Assembly: GCA_944472155.2 (NCBI GenBank)
Contig: OX235271.1
Coordinates: 97,043,256-97,107,255, forward strand
Reading direction: 5' to 3'
Length of the DNA: 64,000 nucleotides
DNA from: Trichobilharzia szidati
Taxonomy: Eukaryota; Platyhelminthes; Trematoda; Strigeidida; Schistosomatidae
Part shown: piece after piece, positions 1-11,600 of the stretch
Layout of the letters: every line of letters starts with the position of its first letter
Numbering within the stretch: the stretch's first letter is position 1
The notes under the pieces: model-generated
Database searches by the model: none
What the model was told of the DNA's origin: nothing
The model's input: the letters and a program-made list of their open reading frames with translations, nothing else
Program-made: the position numbers and the translations under genes

Positions 1-87
1 TGGAAGTAGTACCAAAAGAGTAGACTGCCAATCATTAACTACCAGTGAAATTACTCGTTCGAGTCTTCGGAGTATCTGAAGTCTCTA

Positions 88-765
88 GTTCTGTCTGTCT
101 GGATTCAACATAGAACTTGGCACTGAAGTGCAGCAGTTCGAGTTGCCACGTTCCAAATAGCACACAAAGGTAGTCAAGAAGATGAGTGAAGAGAATCAAT
201 AGAGTTTTGACAAGTATAAGAGTGAAACAGAATGAGTAATGGTAGAAAGGAACATGAAAGATTACAGAGATTGAATACATCTGCGCCATTGACAACGATT
301 TTGAGCCATGTCACCTATTGTCTCCAGCCATTGATTCTTAGGGTCCTGAGGGCGGGCCCCAACCCGGAAGTCTGCATCTCCCTACCTGATTCAGTTTAAC
401 TGTTAAGGATTTCATGGACTGATGCCATGTTTTTGTTTGGCCACCACTCACTCTTTTCCAACCTGCATCTATATCAGCTAGTAATGCCCGTCGGGGGAGG
501 CGATGGTTAGGCATGCGCGGCACGTGACCTAGCCATCTCAATCTATTGATTGATTGATTGATTTTCCCTCCTTGCCCAACACTACGCCTAACGTCAACAT
601 TACTTACCTTAATATACCACCTAACGTGAGAAAGAGATCGTAGACATCTATGATCAAAAACAGTCAACCTTTTCATATCTTCAATTCGTATTGGCCATGT
701 TTCAGAGCCATAGAGAAGGACGGAGCGAACTGCTGAGCAGTGCACATATCCCTTGGTTGTGTACT
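88..765 (-). mobile_element. RTE-clade LINE fragment (family A, SR2/Perere-like), 3' end
   Basis: Minus-strand translation gives [27 protein letters not shown] and [20 protein letters not shown], the region after the reverse transcriptase in RTE elements. The (TCTG)n at its 3' boundary is the reverse complement of a (CAGA)n tail. Very close to the copy at 23466-23962. Confidence 0.7.
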
Positions 766-834
766 GTCTAGTTAGTTATTTTCAGACTAATAGGTTCGAA
801 ATAAGTATGAAACTTGGGCACTGTGGTAGAGCAT

Positions 835-985
835 AACTCCATTATGGATAAGATTTTATTTTGATAAATCACACAGTGTTGATATGATTATGAGCAATAG
901 TTTATGCTCGAAACGTCATCAGTTAATATAACTGTACAACACTGTGTGATTTATCAGAATAAAATCTTATCGATAATGGAGTTAA
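835..985. repeat. fold-back element with about 47-bp inverted arms
   Basis: 835-881 and 937-985 are near-perfect reverse complements of each other. The loop holds a small hairpin (GAGC...GCTC) followed by GAAAC and GTC, as in half a hammerhead, but the matching CUGANGA is degenerate. Confidence 0.6.
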
Positions 986-1282
986 TAGGTTCAAAATCAA
1001 TTGTAGTAGTGTATATTCCTTTTTGATTTTGTTAAGCATGTTCCCACTTTTCTCGGCAGTTCTAACTTCTCTCTTTTGTGAATACAATGCACTTAATTTA
1101 TTGCCAAATCAATTTCCTAGTTTTGGGCGAAATTCAGTGTACAAACCTTATGTAATACAATCGCCGTTGAAATTGTTAAGAACATTATCCTGTCTTTTCA
1201 TCGTTTTGCTCTTCTGTCGATTAAATCCTCTTGTTTTGGTTCAGTAAGCTTTTTAGTATCATTATTTTTCATGTTTCGGGCG

Positions 1283-2345
1283 TGGTTCACTACCTAATAG
1301 ATCAAGTGGTATTGACACTGTATTCAGACCCACTCAACCGTTTAGTAGTTTATGAAGAGTCATCATCTGAAGTAATGACAACCAGTGGTGTTCCCCACTG
1401 TTCCCATTCCTGTTTAGTTTCATCATATTATGTACTTATGGAATTGACATTAACTGACTTCAGCGACTTAGGAATTGACCTGTTGCCAGGGTATGTTCTT
1501 GTTGACTTAGAATGTGTGGATGATGTATAGTCTTCCTAGGTGAAAACTGATTAAATACTAAGTCTTCTGAACATCTTGAGCAGCTATCTTCGAATGTTTA
1601 GCATACGATTTGCTCCTATCAGGTGTTTAAGATGGTGCTGCCGTAGTAGACTACATCGACTCCTAGCTTAAAGATAAAGAGTGTGGGGGTAGAGGGTGTT
1701 GACCACTTCACTTATTTGAGAAATTGCATCAGCTCCAATGGACTAATCACTGATGGGATCTCAGCACGGATTCAAAAGCCTCATGTGGCATTCGCCAACT
1801 TTCGTAATTCTTAACGTAGATGTGGTATCCAGTTATCGATAGAGGAACGTGTGTACTGAGCACCAGTTTGTTCTGTCCTCCTTTATAGCTTTGAGATATG
1901 GTCATTAAACGTGAAAGAAAGACTTGAGAAGGTTAGCTGTATTTGACCATAAGTGTTTGCTTTCTATCTCCTACGTTAGGTGGTGTAGAGTGTTAGGTAA
2001 GGAGGGTAAGTCAGTCGATGAGGTAGTGAGGCTACAGCGACTGAGATAGTTTGAACAAGCGTTGCGCATTCCGATCCATTGCCTTCCTCAACGGGCAATG
2101 TTAGCCGATATAGGATTAGAATGGAAGAGGGTTTGGGGGTGGTCAAAACTAAACTTGGAATCAGTCTGTGAAGTCTGACTGTTGGTTTAAACCACATAAG
2201 AAGGTTTAGGCTACCTGGTTGGCGTCCTCAAGGTGTTAAGAACCAATGGCTTCGGGGATATTGGTGACGTGTCTGAAAATCATTGTCGATGGCGTAGATG
2301 CATTCACTCTTTGTGACCCCGCAACATCTACTAAACAGTTGTGCT
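1283..2345 (+). mobile_element. RTE-clade LINE fragment (family A), decayed
   Basis: Plus-strand relics of the same LINE: SSEVMTTSGVPH near 1360, the YLGS-type region at 1700-1760, then the RLRW...H...RRA-like part at 2030-2120. Many frameshifts and stops. Confidence 0.6.
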
Positions 2346-2514
2346 TTCCCATGTTACTATTCTTTCTTCTTCATATTTCTGCTCATAATAGTTGTTTTGA
2401 ATCCCGTTCTCTCTCTATTTTGTCTACCGGCATTTGTTTAGTGTTCTCATGTTGAATACCTTTTAATTGCTTTCATTATTTAGTGTTTCATTGTTTTTTT
2501 TTTATCTTGCATAG

Positions 2515-2643
2515 CTCAACTTCATCCATACAGACTCAGTCAGGGAAGTGTATATGAAGGGAATATAAAAGCTTTGGAACTAATTCAACATGTATACAGT
2601 TGTTTTTTCAGTGGATCTTCAATTACCTTCCGCTATTTGAATG
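2515..2643 (+). CDS. RIF1: RIF1 exon 1 of window (HEAT-domain part)
   Basis: Acceptor ATAG after a T-rich tract, donor GTAAGT. Begins with two bases of a split codon, so at least one exon lies upstream. Reads [11 protein letters not shown]...[11 protein letters not shown], helix-like. Ends in phase 1. Confidence 0.7.
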
Positions 2644-5600
2644 GTAAGTTTAATAAATTTATTTTTCTTATTATTATCGCCATCTTCGTCTACACAGAGA
2701 AAACAATTCCACAATCTTACTATTATTTTCTTACTTTCTGTTATATTCAATTATATATATACCTCTATTTTGTTGCTGTAGTCATCGTATGCAGAAAACA
2801 ATGTCACTTATTGTATTTATCTATTATTATTATTATTTTTCCTTTGATTCCTAGAGGAACATAGGGCTTCAGCCGTACGTCTCCATTGCGTTCGGTTCTC
2901 TGCTAGAGTTTTCACCTGGCTCCAAGTCTGCCCACACGTTTTCATCTCCTCTTCACATGACCTCCTCCAAGTCACCCTCGCACTGACGACCGACTCGCCG
3001 CTTCCCTTCTGGGTTCCACTCGAGCAATGGCTTGTCTAGTGATGTCACTTGCTGGTTTCCTAAGACTATGGCCAATCCATCTCCATTTCTTCCTGCCTAT
3101 TTGTTTCACAATCGGTTCCTGGTTGGTTCGCTCCCAAAGATCCCTGTTGCTGATCTTTTCTGGCCATCTGATCTTGAGTATTGAGCGAAGACAACTGTTG
3201 ATGAAGGTCTGTAGTTTGTTTGAGGTGCTGTTTATGACGCACCAAGTCTCTGATCCGTATAGTAGCACTGACTGACTTCACATTGGAGTTGAAAATCCGG
3301 ATCTTGTTTTTGATGCTGAGTGCTGTTGACGTCCACACAGACTTGAGATTAGTGAAAGCTTGTCTTGCTTTTCCGATTCTTGCTTTGATATCCTCGTCAG
3401 TTCCGTTCGGCTGTAGTTGAAACGATGCTTCTCAGGTAGGTAAAAGAGGTTGTTTCTTTCAGGTTCCTCCCATTTATGCTGGCTGATTGTTGTCTGTTGT
3501 TGTTGTCCAGAAATCTTCATCACCTCTGTTTTATCTATGTTCACCTGAAGTCCTATCTTTGTTGCTTCTTCTGACAACTTGTTGCTTTTCGCTTGCATAT
3601 CTTCCAGTTTGTGGGAAATCAGACATACATTTATCTATACTAGGTTTAATTAAATTAGATGATAGTGTCTTAAACATCATTACTGATGGAATTAAGAAAA
3701 TTCGTTGAATCATATTAAAGTAATTTATATAGCACAGTGATTACAGCCACTTTCGTTAAATAACAGTCTTCTGTTAACTGATATCAAAATAAGTGCCATC
3801 TCATATTACTGGTTGAAATACTGAGACATGTATGCAGGAAACCAGAAGAGAAACATGAACAGAAAAAAAGTAAACCGTTCCTAATGAATAATGAAAACTT
3901 TGCGCTGTGGTTTATGTTTTTTTAATAAAAAAGGTGATGCTTGTTCACTTTTTCTTAATACATTGCTGGTATCTTATTACAGTCTCCAAAATAGTGGTCC
4001 GCTCGCTACTCATCAGCTGCTTTCGATTTCTTCTCTCACTCAATAAGCTTTGTTTATTTATACGTATCCTTAATTTGGTTTTATCATTGTTTTACAATCA
4101 AAAACACTTAATAAATGTTATTTTATACTTATTTAAGTGGTTAGTGTTGTATATGGTTTATTCATTTGTTACGGTGTGTGTATTTTTTTTTTGTTTTATA
4201 TAGTCCCACGTTTATCTGTTACTAATCAACTTTTGGTACAGAATAGTTATCCCATACTTGTCTGTTTGCTATACTGGATACGTGCTGTTCTTAAATATCG
4301 TTGCATATCAACTCCAAGAAAACAGAGAATACCTCCACATTGTCTACCTTCTCAAAGTGTTGATGAAATTTGGTGTGGTTGTATAAATTATTTACTGAAA
4401 GTATCAAAATCTGTCCAAGAGCTTCCAGCATATAAAAAGGTATATTACTTAATTGTATTCTTGTTATAATTACTGATATAGACATATTCTTAATTTCGTT
4501 GGATAGATTTGTATTTTTGTGTTTTACTTTTCACTACTATCATGTCTCATTTAAGTTAAGTTGAACAACTGGTGTCATGTGAATATTTTTTCAGAGATAT
4601 TATATTTTTTCTGTCCCCATCCACAAAATTTTAGTGGAAATACCAACTTATTTGGCGATGGACTACTGTTTTATTTTCTGACGATATGACTATTAGAAGT
4701 AGGGTGCGATTTTTGAGATCACTGGTATTCTCATAGCTATACTTCTTATGATGCCATTATTATGTTGGGTTGTATTCAGGTCGGGCGGATATTCGTACTT
4801 GTGCATCGGTAGCACAGCGGTGATGACTCTCGCCGACCATGCACATGGTCCGGGGTTCGATCCCCTACCGACGCACGCCTGATATCTATGGTCGGCCTAA
4901 AAAATTTGAATTACTGATATCACATGCTGAAACTTCCATGCCTGTACCAAACAATACGGTGTGGAATCAAGCTGTAATCAGAAATAAAAAAAAATAAAAA
5001 GGCATGTTGTTTGATGTGGTTGTATTATTAGTTGGCTAAGGAGAGTATATTGCTTGAGCACAGTTACCACCTACACCCAAATTCTCTGTAGGAGTAGTTT
5101 TGGAGTCGTAATATGATATCGTTCGATGCAGTTACTGGATTACCTTTTTATTAGATATTTTTGTACTGTATTATCTAAGGGGTGTTCATTGCTTGTTTAC
5201 CACCTTCCTACACTTCTCGTTAATTCCATTCCTCGATCTTATTCTTTGTTATTTGAATCTCTCAGCACTTTGTCACCATACATTTTTTATTTGATTACAG
5301 CTTCATTTCACACCGTATTTTTGATACCAGTATGGAATTTTCAGCATGTGATATCGATAGCCCGAATTTGCAGGCCGACCATTGATATCAGGTGTGCGTT
5401 GGCGGCGGATCGAATCCCGGAACATGTGCATGGTCGGCGAGAGTCCTAACCACTGTGCCACCAACGTACATGTTGTATTCAGCTTTTCGAAGTCGCTTTC
5501 TGTGATACTTATTATTTCAGTTTAGAATATTGATTGTCTTAGAACTCAAAAAAGTTTATTTGACTTCTTTATAAACTCGAACTAGGCAAGTGCTTACTCA

Positions 5601-8600
5601 TAGCAAGTAATTATTATCTCAGAAGATGTCGAAAGGTTGTTTTTGTTGTCAAACTTACCAAACTTATCGTTTTTGACTATTGGTTTTATGTTTAACGTGT
5701 AAAATTATTCGTGTCTACATATATCTCCATGGTTAGGTGTACGATGAATAAACCTTTTGTTCTAAAAACGCTATTACCTATCCACATGTATATATTTCAT
5801 TTGAAGGTGACTCCATTTCAATCTCCATCAATCTCCCCACGTGATTCCAATTCGAATTCAACACTTCTAACTGTTTGGCAACATGTAATGACTACAACTT
5901 GTGAACTAATCCAACCACGTGACGTATCATTCACTGATCCAGAAACAATAGCAACTTGTCCATACCCTTTGGAAAGCTTGGTTAGTGAGATCGTTATTTG
6001 TTCAATACTTACATGCTTAACCTCATTGTCAAAGTCATATTTTACTCTCACTTATTTCGAATATTTGTAAATTGGGATTAAGTTGTTGAAACGTCTTTTA
6101 TTTCAAAGTTTAACTTTGTGGATGTGCATCCTTTTCTTTGGTCTCCTAATCTTACGTTTACGTTAGTAATTCGCTTGCTGACAGTATGTAAAGGTTTGTA
6201 CTCATCACTAGTGCTTTACAACAGTACTTGGATTGATAAGAGTAGCAAGATTTATGCTTATGCTCACGTAGTTTAATTTCTAATTAGTTTGTACACTATA
6301 AGACCAACAATGCTTCCTTAGTCAAAATCTTTAGGAAGAAGAAAAGAGTGCCATGCACATAGTTTACATTCTAAAGTAAAGCAGTAACATGAGAACTCAA
6401 CATTCTGATCTCACAGTAATACGAAATGTCTTGATCCTATTCCCTTGATTGAATAATTAGCATAGGTTTAAAACTGAAAGACCAATTCATTTTTGGTGTT
6501 TTTCTTTAAGTTGTCAGGGATAATACTCACAGTTAGGTTTAATTGGGTTTTTATCGATAGGTTTGTGAATTTCGTTAAAATATCATGTTGAATTACATTA
6601 TTTCTCCTTCTTTATTCCTTTTTAGAATATAATTCATAATTTCACAAAGCTATTAGAAGAGTTTAAAGTTTCAGACAAGGAAAAGGTAAGTTCTTTCATA
6701 GGCAAATATGAATTTTGTCTTTTTTTATCTGTAAAGTCCTCCAATAGATGTCGAATTTCATGTTTTGTTTTTACTTTCTCAACAGTTTAGCCACTACGTG
6801 TTTAGTAGATTTATTTATTATTCCCTTGGGTTCCTAGTGGAACATAGAGCTTCACCAACACATATCCACTTTATTCTATTTGGTGCTGTCCTCTTCAGCT
6901 GGATCCGCGATTGCTCATAATCTCTCATCTCCTCTCACGATCTCCTCTATGTCACCCTCGGACGGTCTATCCGCCGCTTCCCATCGGGATTCCACTCGAG
7001 CGATGGCCTGCATTGCGCGCGATGTCATTCGACGGTCTCCTCAACGTATGCCCGATCCACCTACATTTCCTCCTAGGTATTTGTTGAGCAATTGGCTCTT
7101 AATTGGTCTGTTGCCAGAGTTTCTCACTGCTAATTCTTCCTGGTTGGCCATTGGATCTTCAGTATTGAGCCACCGAAGACAGGTGTTGATAAAAGTCTGT
7201 AACCTGTTGAAAATCCTTTTCGTGACATGCAGCGCAAGTTTCTGACCCATGTGGAAGAACTAACTGACTTCAAATTTATGTTGAAAATCTGGATTTCGTT
7301 CTTTATGCTATCTGAGTACAGAAGATTTCCAAACTGGTTTCAGGTTGATGAAGGCGTATCTCGCCTTTCCGATCCTGACTGGAGTTGACATCATCCGTGC
7401 CGACTGGCTGTGGTTGAAACCATGCTTCCTAGATAAGTGAAGGAAGTAACCTCTATTAAATCTCTCCAGTTGATGGTGATTAGTACTAGTTGTTGTTGTT
7501 GTTGATGGTTGGTTATCTTCATCGCCTTCATTTTCTCTGTGTTGACCTGGAGTTCTGTTTTCGCTGCCTACCTTTTCAGCCAGTTTGTTGGTTTCCGCCT
7601 GCAAGTTTTCGAGTTTGTGTGACATTAGACATATATCATCCACGAAAACCAAATCTTCTAGAGTCTTCTTATCTGTCCAACCTATTCCTGTCTTCTCACT
7701 CCCAATGCACAGTCTGATGCATAATCCAGTCCACCACAATTGGACATATCGTCGATAATAGGCAGTCTTTTCTTACTCCTGTATTTACTTTGAACGCCTC
7801 AATAGGTTTGTATGATATTAGTATTTCTTTGCTTTTCTCTAGTTTTATAGGAAGAGATTAAATATTTTTTTTAAATGTCATAAGATATATATCCGTATTT
7901 TATGCTTCGATTGTTTTTGCTTATCATTACAGCTAAGTATGTGAGCATTTTAATGCTCAAAAAAGACTTAATACTTTTGAAATAGTTCTTCATCTACGTC
8001 TATCTGGTTTCACTTAGTAAAGACTTATTCTAATGTCATAAGGTTCCACTTAAACATTTTCTGAAAAAGCAAATAGTTGAGTGTTGGACGGAATTTAATT
8101 TAAAATCTGTCGGCATTTTTCATATTTCTGTATATACTGAATTTTTTAAAATGTGAAGAACACTTAAGGTAAAAGAAGGAAAGCAACGTAACTTGTTCAG
8201 AAAATTGTAGATGAAGCCAGTACGTACACAGTCTTGCTAAGTATTGTAGACTCAATATCTTTCATGAGGTGAATAGAACCCAGTAGTCTTAACCTTCAGA
8301 AAGTGAGGTACTTTGCAATTGACTGATTCAATGAAATCTTATTTACTTAGGTTCAACAATGAGAGGACGAGGGGGTGGGGAGAAGGCTAGTCAAAGAAAA
8401 ATCCTGATTCATGAATAATCCCTATCCAGGCATTAATGAAAACAAACACACGTATTTCAGCGAAGAGTCTCTTTCCGTTGAATTCATTTTCTTAGCATAA
8501 CAAACGCAAATATCTATAGGTTATTTCGTATGTATATGTACATTAAGTTTTTGCATTTACTTCGGCAAGTTTGACAGAGTGAAGGAACTCAACGGGTTTC

Positions 8601-11600
8601 TACATTAAGTTTGTCAAACAAAAATACAATTGGTTATGGTTATTCTAACTAAAGGGGTGAGAAATAGTAAGTTTTGTGTGGAGTTACGTAATGCAAAAAC
8701 TGTCAAGAAAATTGTTTGTTAATGAATCTAGGGTAGTAACAAACGTGATGAGTTGTCACAATCAGTTGTTAAAAAGTTACGTAATAATATGAATAGTTTG
8801 ATGATTGAGTTGTACTCAGGATGCCGAAAAGAGACTCTTCTCTGAACTACGTGTTTCGTTTTGAAAAATCCTGATTCTCCACCACGCTTCGGCATGCCAT
8901 AATTCATTCATTACACTTTATTTGGTCATTCTAATAATAAAAAAAATTTGTTTGGTCCATTTTCCCAACAAATCACAAATACTTAATTAATATTTCCTCA
9001 GCCTGTTGTTGTTATGTATCATTATTTTGTAATAACGTGTACTATACCCCTCTTTTGTGTTGTTGATATAAGTTTATTGAAAACCTGCACTATGTCGTAT
9101 AATTTTGTTTGGACTTAATTTCAACCGAGGTTCATCTGCTGAACACACAGTTCAGCATGTAGCAAATTAAAGTTTTAAAACGAAGTTTGAGGGATCTGGT
9201 TTACATATATTTTTATTATTATTTTTTTTGACATAAAATTGTTTAGGTGGACTTAGTATTTTCTCTTTGTGAAAAATCTGCACAACTAGGACACCTTTGG
9301 TTAAATGATAGTCGTTCAACCAGAAAGTTACATGCTACAAAGTGAGTTATTGTTTTTGCTAATTATTTCTACAACCTTATGATATTTCACCTTTAGGCAT
9401 AAATCCGACCTAAACAAACTGGTTGGCTCTCATGAGGTATGCAACATAAATGGCACTGAAATAGAAACCAAGTCGGAAATTAAATACCTAGGCGTCATTC
9501 TATCTGCTGATCCCTCCTGGTCGTCTCATATCTTGGCGATTTCTAAGAAAATATTCCGTCTTACCTTGTACATCAAGAAGCTAAAACATTCTGGTATAAC
9601 CCAACCCTTACTCCTACAATTCTTTAACTCTCGCATTCTGCCTATTATTCTCTATTGTTCCCCCTTAGTTTTTCCCGGGCTACTGAAGAAAGGCTATACC
9701 TTATTACGCAGGATGTTAAAGGTTGTCAGTAGGGTAAGCAACGTGCCACTTAACCAGCTTGTTAATATTCTGGTCGACAGGCACTTGAACTCATGTGAAA
9801 AATGGGCTAAATCCATTCTGTCTAACTCACACCACCCTCTTCATTCACAACTCTCCTCTTGTATCTCATCAGGCAGAACCAGAAGTCTATATAGAAAACT
9901 ATACGCTCGCACTAGCAAGTACAAAAACTCAACAATACCCTACTTAACTCATGTTCTGTGCGATAAAGAAAGCATTAGACGTGATACCTATAACTTATTA
10001 AATAGTCAGTAGAACAACTGGATCTCGTCTTTCCAACTCATATCATTTATAGGTACAACGTTTTCTTTCTTTCTTTTCCTATTCTCTCTTTTTTTCTTTT
10101 TTTCCTTTTTGTGCTGCTTTGTTTCTTTATCTCGCTTACGCCAGTAAATATGACAGCTCCCACTTTTCTAACACCTTCAAACACTGTTTCAGCTTTCCTT
10201 TGCTACCGATATGCCAATGTGTTGTTGTAATAATGAACTGAGATTTCCCTAATCTATGTAGAATTCTATTTATTGTTAATGTACTAACTGGATGCAATAC
10301 TGTAGTAAAAATGCTGAGAATTCCATTCTGTATCACATGTACTGTTTTGGAATAAAGCAAATTATTATTATTATTATTATTATTATACCTATATTTGTGT
10401 TATTTGATCAGTACAAAGTTGCTTGTGTGAAAGCGTTCTGTGCATGCAGACACATAACGTTTAGTTAAGCGGCGAATGAATAAAGTATCCTGGTGATCAG
10501 ACAGAGTCAATGACTTTTGGTTAAAATCGTGTGATTTGCGTCAGCTATTGTTTATTGCCTTTGTAAGTAGACAATTATTTAGTGTTAAAAGAGTAACTAT
10601 ATTTAGACAAGGAGGTAGAGATCAAGGTAGAACAAGAGAGTGAATTTATACATATTATGGTGGAGAGTTCAGGTGGGTGGGGGAGAATGGTGAAGTTAAA
10701 TTATAAAATAGATAAAATAATTTAATACATTAGATACGGAACCTTAATAGTGAGTGAAAATCAAAATCACGATTAAGTGGAATGCTATACAACAGAACAA
10801 TACACAAAAGCACACAAACAAAACAATTTCGGTTACCAGGGTGGTGAGAGATTAGTCACACTATCTTTCTGTATGCATAGGTTGGGTCAAAGTCTTTTGA
10901 TGACCAATGGCTTCTGCGAACCGAAGTAACCAGTAAATGTCACTACATTTCCACACAGTTCATTTGGTCAGTGTTTATTTTCACCGCTTTATTTTATCAC
11001 CATATATATTTAATCGAAACTGAATAAATCTTGAAGTCAATTGGTGGATGGTGACTAACAGTGGAATCCAAAACGCGCATTTCTTCCTATTTGGGACTCG
11101 TCAGCTAAATGTGCTTGCATTCCCGAGTGAGTGATGGTGTTCCCACTGAGACTCGAACCCAGTGCCTATAGTTTCAAACATCAAAGCGTTCTTTATCCAC
11201 TAGACCATTAGAGCCATGAGAGCCACCTCTTGTGCAACGGGGCATATTAATTATTTAATTCAATTTTAGACTTCCTTGTCGAGCTGACGAGTCCCGAATA
11301 GGACGAAATGCGCATCCTGAATTCCACTGTTAGTCACCATCCACAAATTGACTTCAAGTTACCTGGCCAGGCGTCGTCGGAGCATCTGCACAAGGAGCCG
11401 ATATGTCAACCTGAGACAGGGCACTTCGGTTCAATCAATCGATGGGGAAATCTAAAATTGAATTAAATAAGCTGAATAATATATTATTTACATTAGCAGA
11501 CATCATATTGGATCAAAGTTATTCTGTTGTATATTATTTAAGTGCTTTTGAATGGTTACAGGATTTTCATCATGAACTGACATTAGTTAGAGAACCATTG

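Larger units (their letters stand above)
11030..11362. mobile_element. S-alpha-type hammerhead SINE, two ends in inverted arrangement
   Basis: Reading the minus strand from about 11225: a tRNA-like head with A box (TGGTCTAGTGGATAAAG) and B box (GGTTCGAGTCTC), then CTGACGAGTCCCAAATAGG and GAAA. A second end lies on the plus strand at 11283-11358. The two ends form an inverted repeat of about 75 bp (11033-11106 with 11283-11358). The core resembles the published schistosome S-alpha hammerhead. Confidence 0.7.

Noticed and set aside
3995..4030. CATCAGCTGC on the plus strand, as in the Penelope hammerhead
   Set aside because: No GAAA or pairing stems in reach. Probably chance or a very old relic.
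4801..4880. tRNA gene-like sequences with A and B boxes here and at 17523, 25774, 46851, 52093, 55416 and others
   Set aside because: They are repeated, flanked by SINE bodies and A-rich tails, and do not fold as a full tRNA with a clear anticodon.
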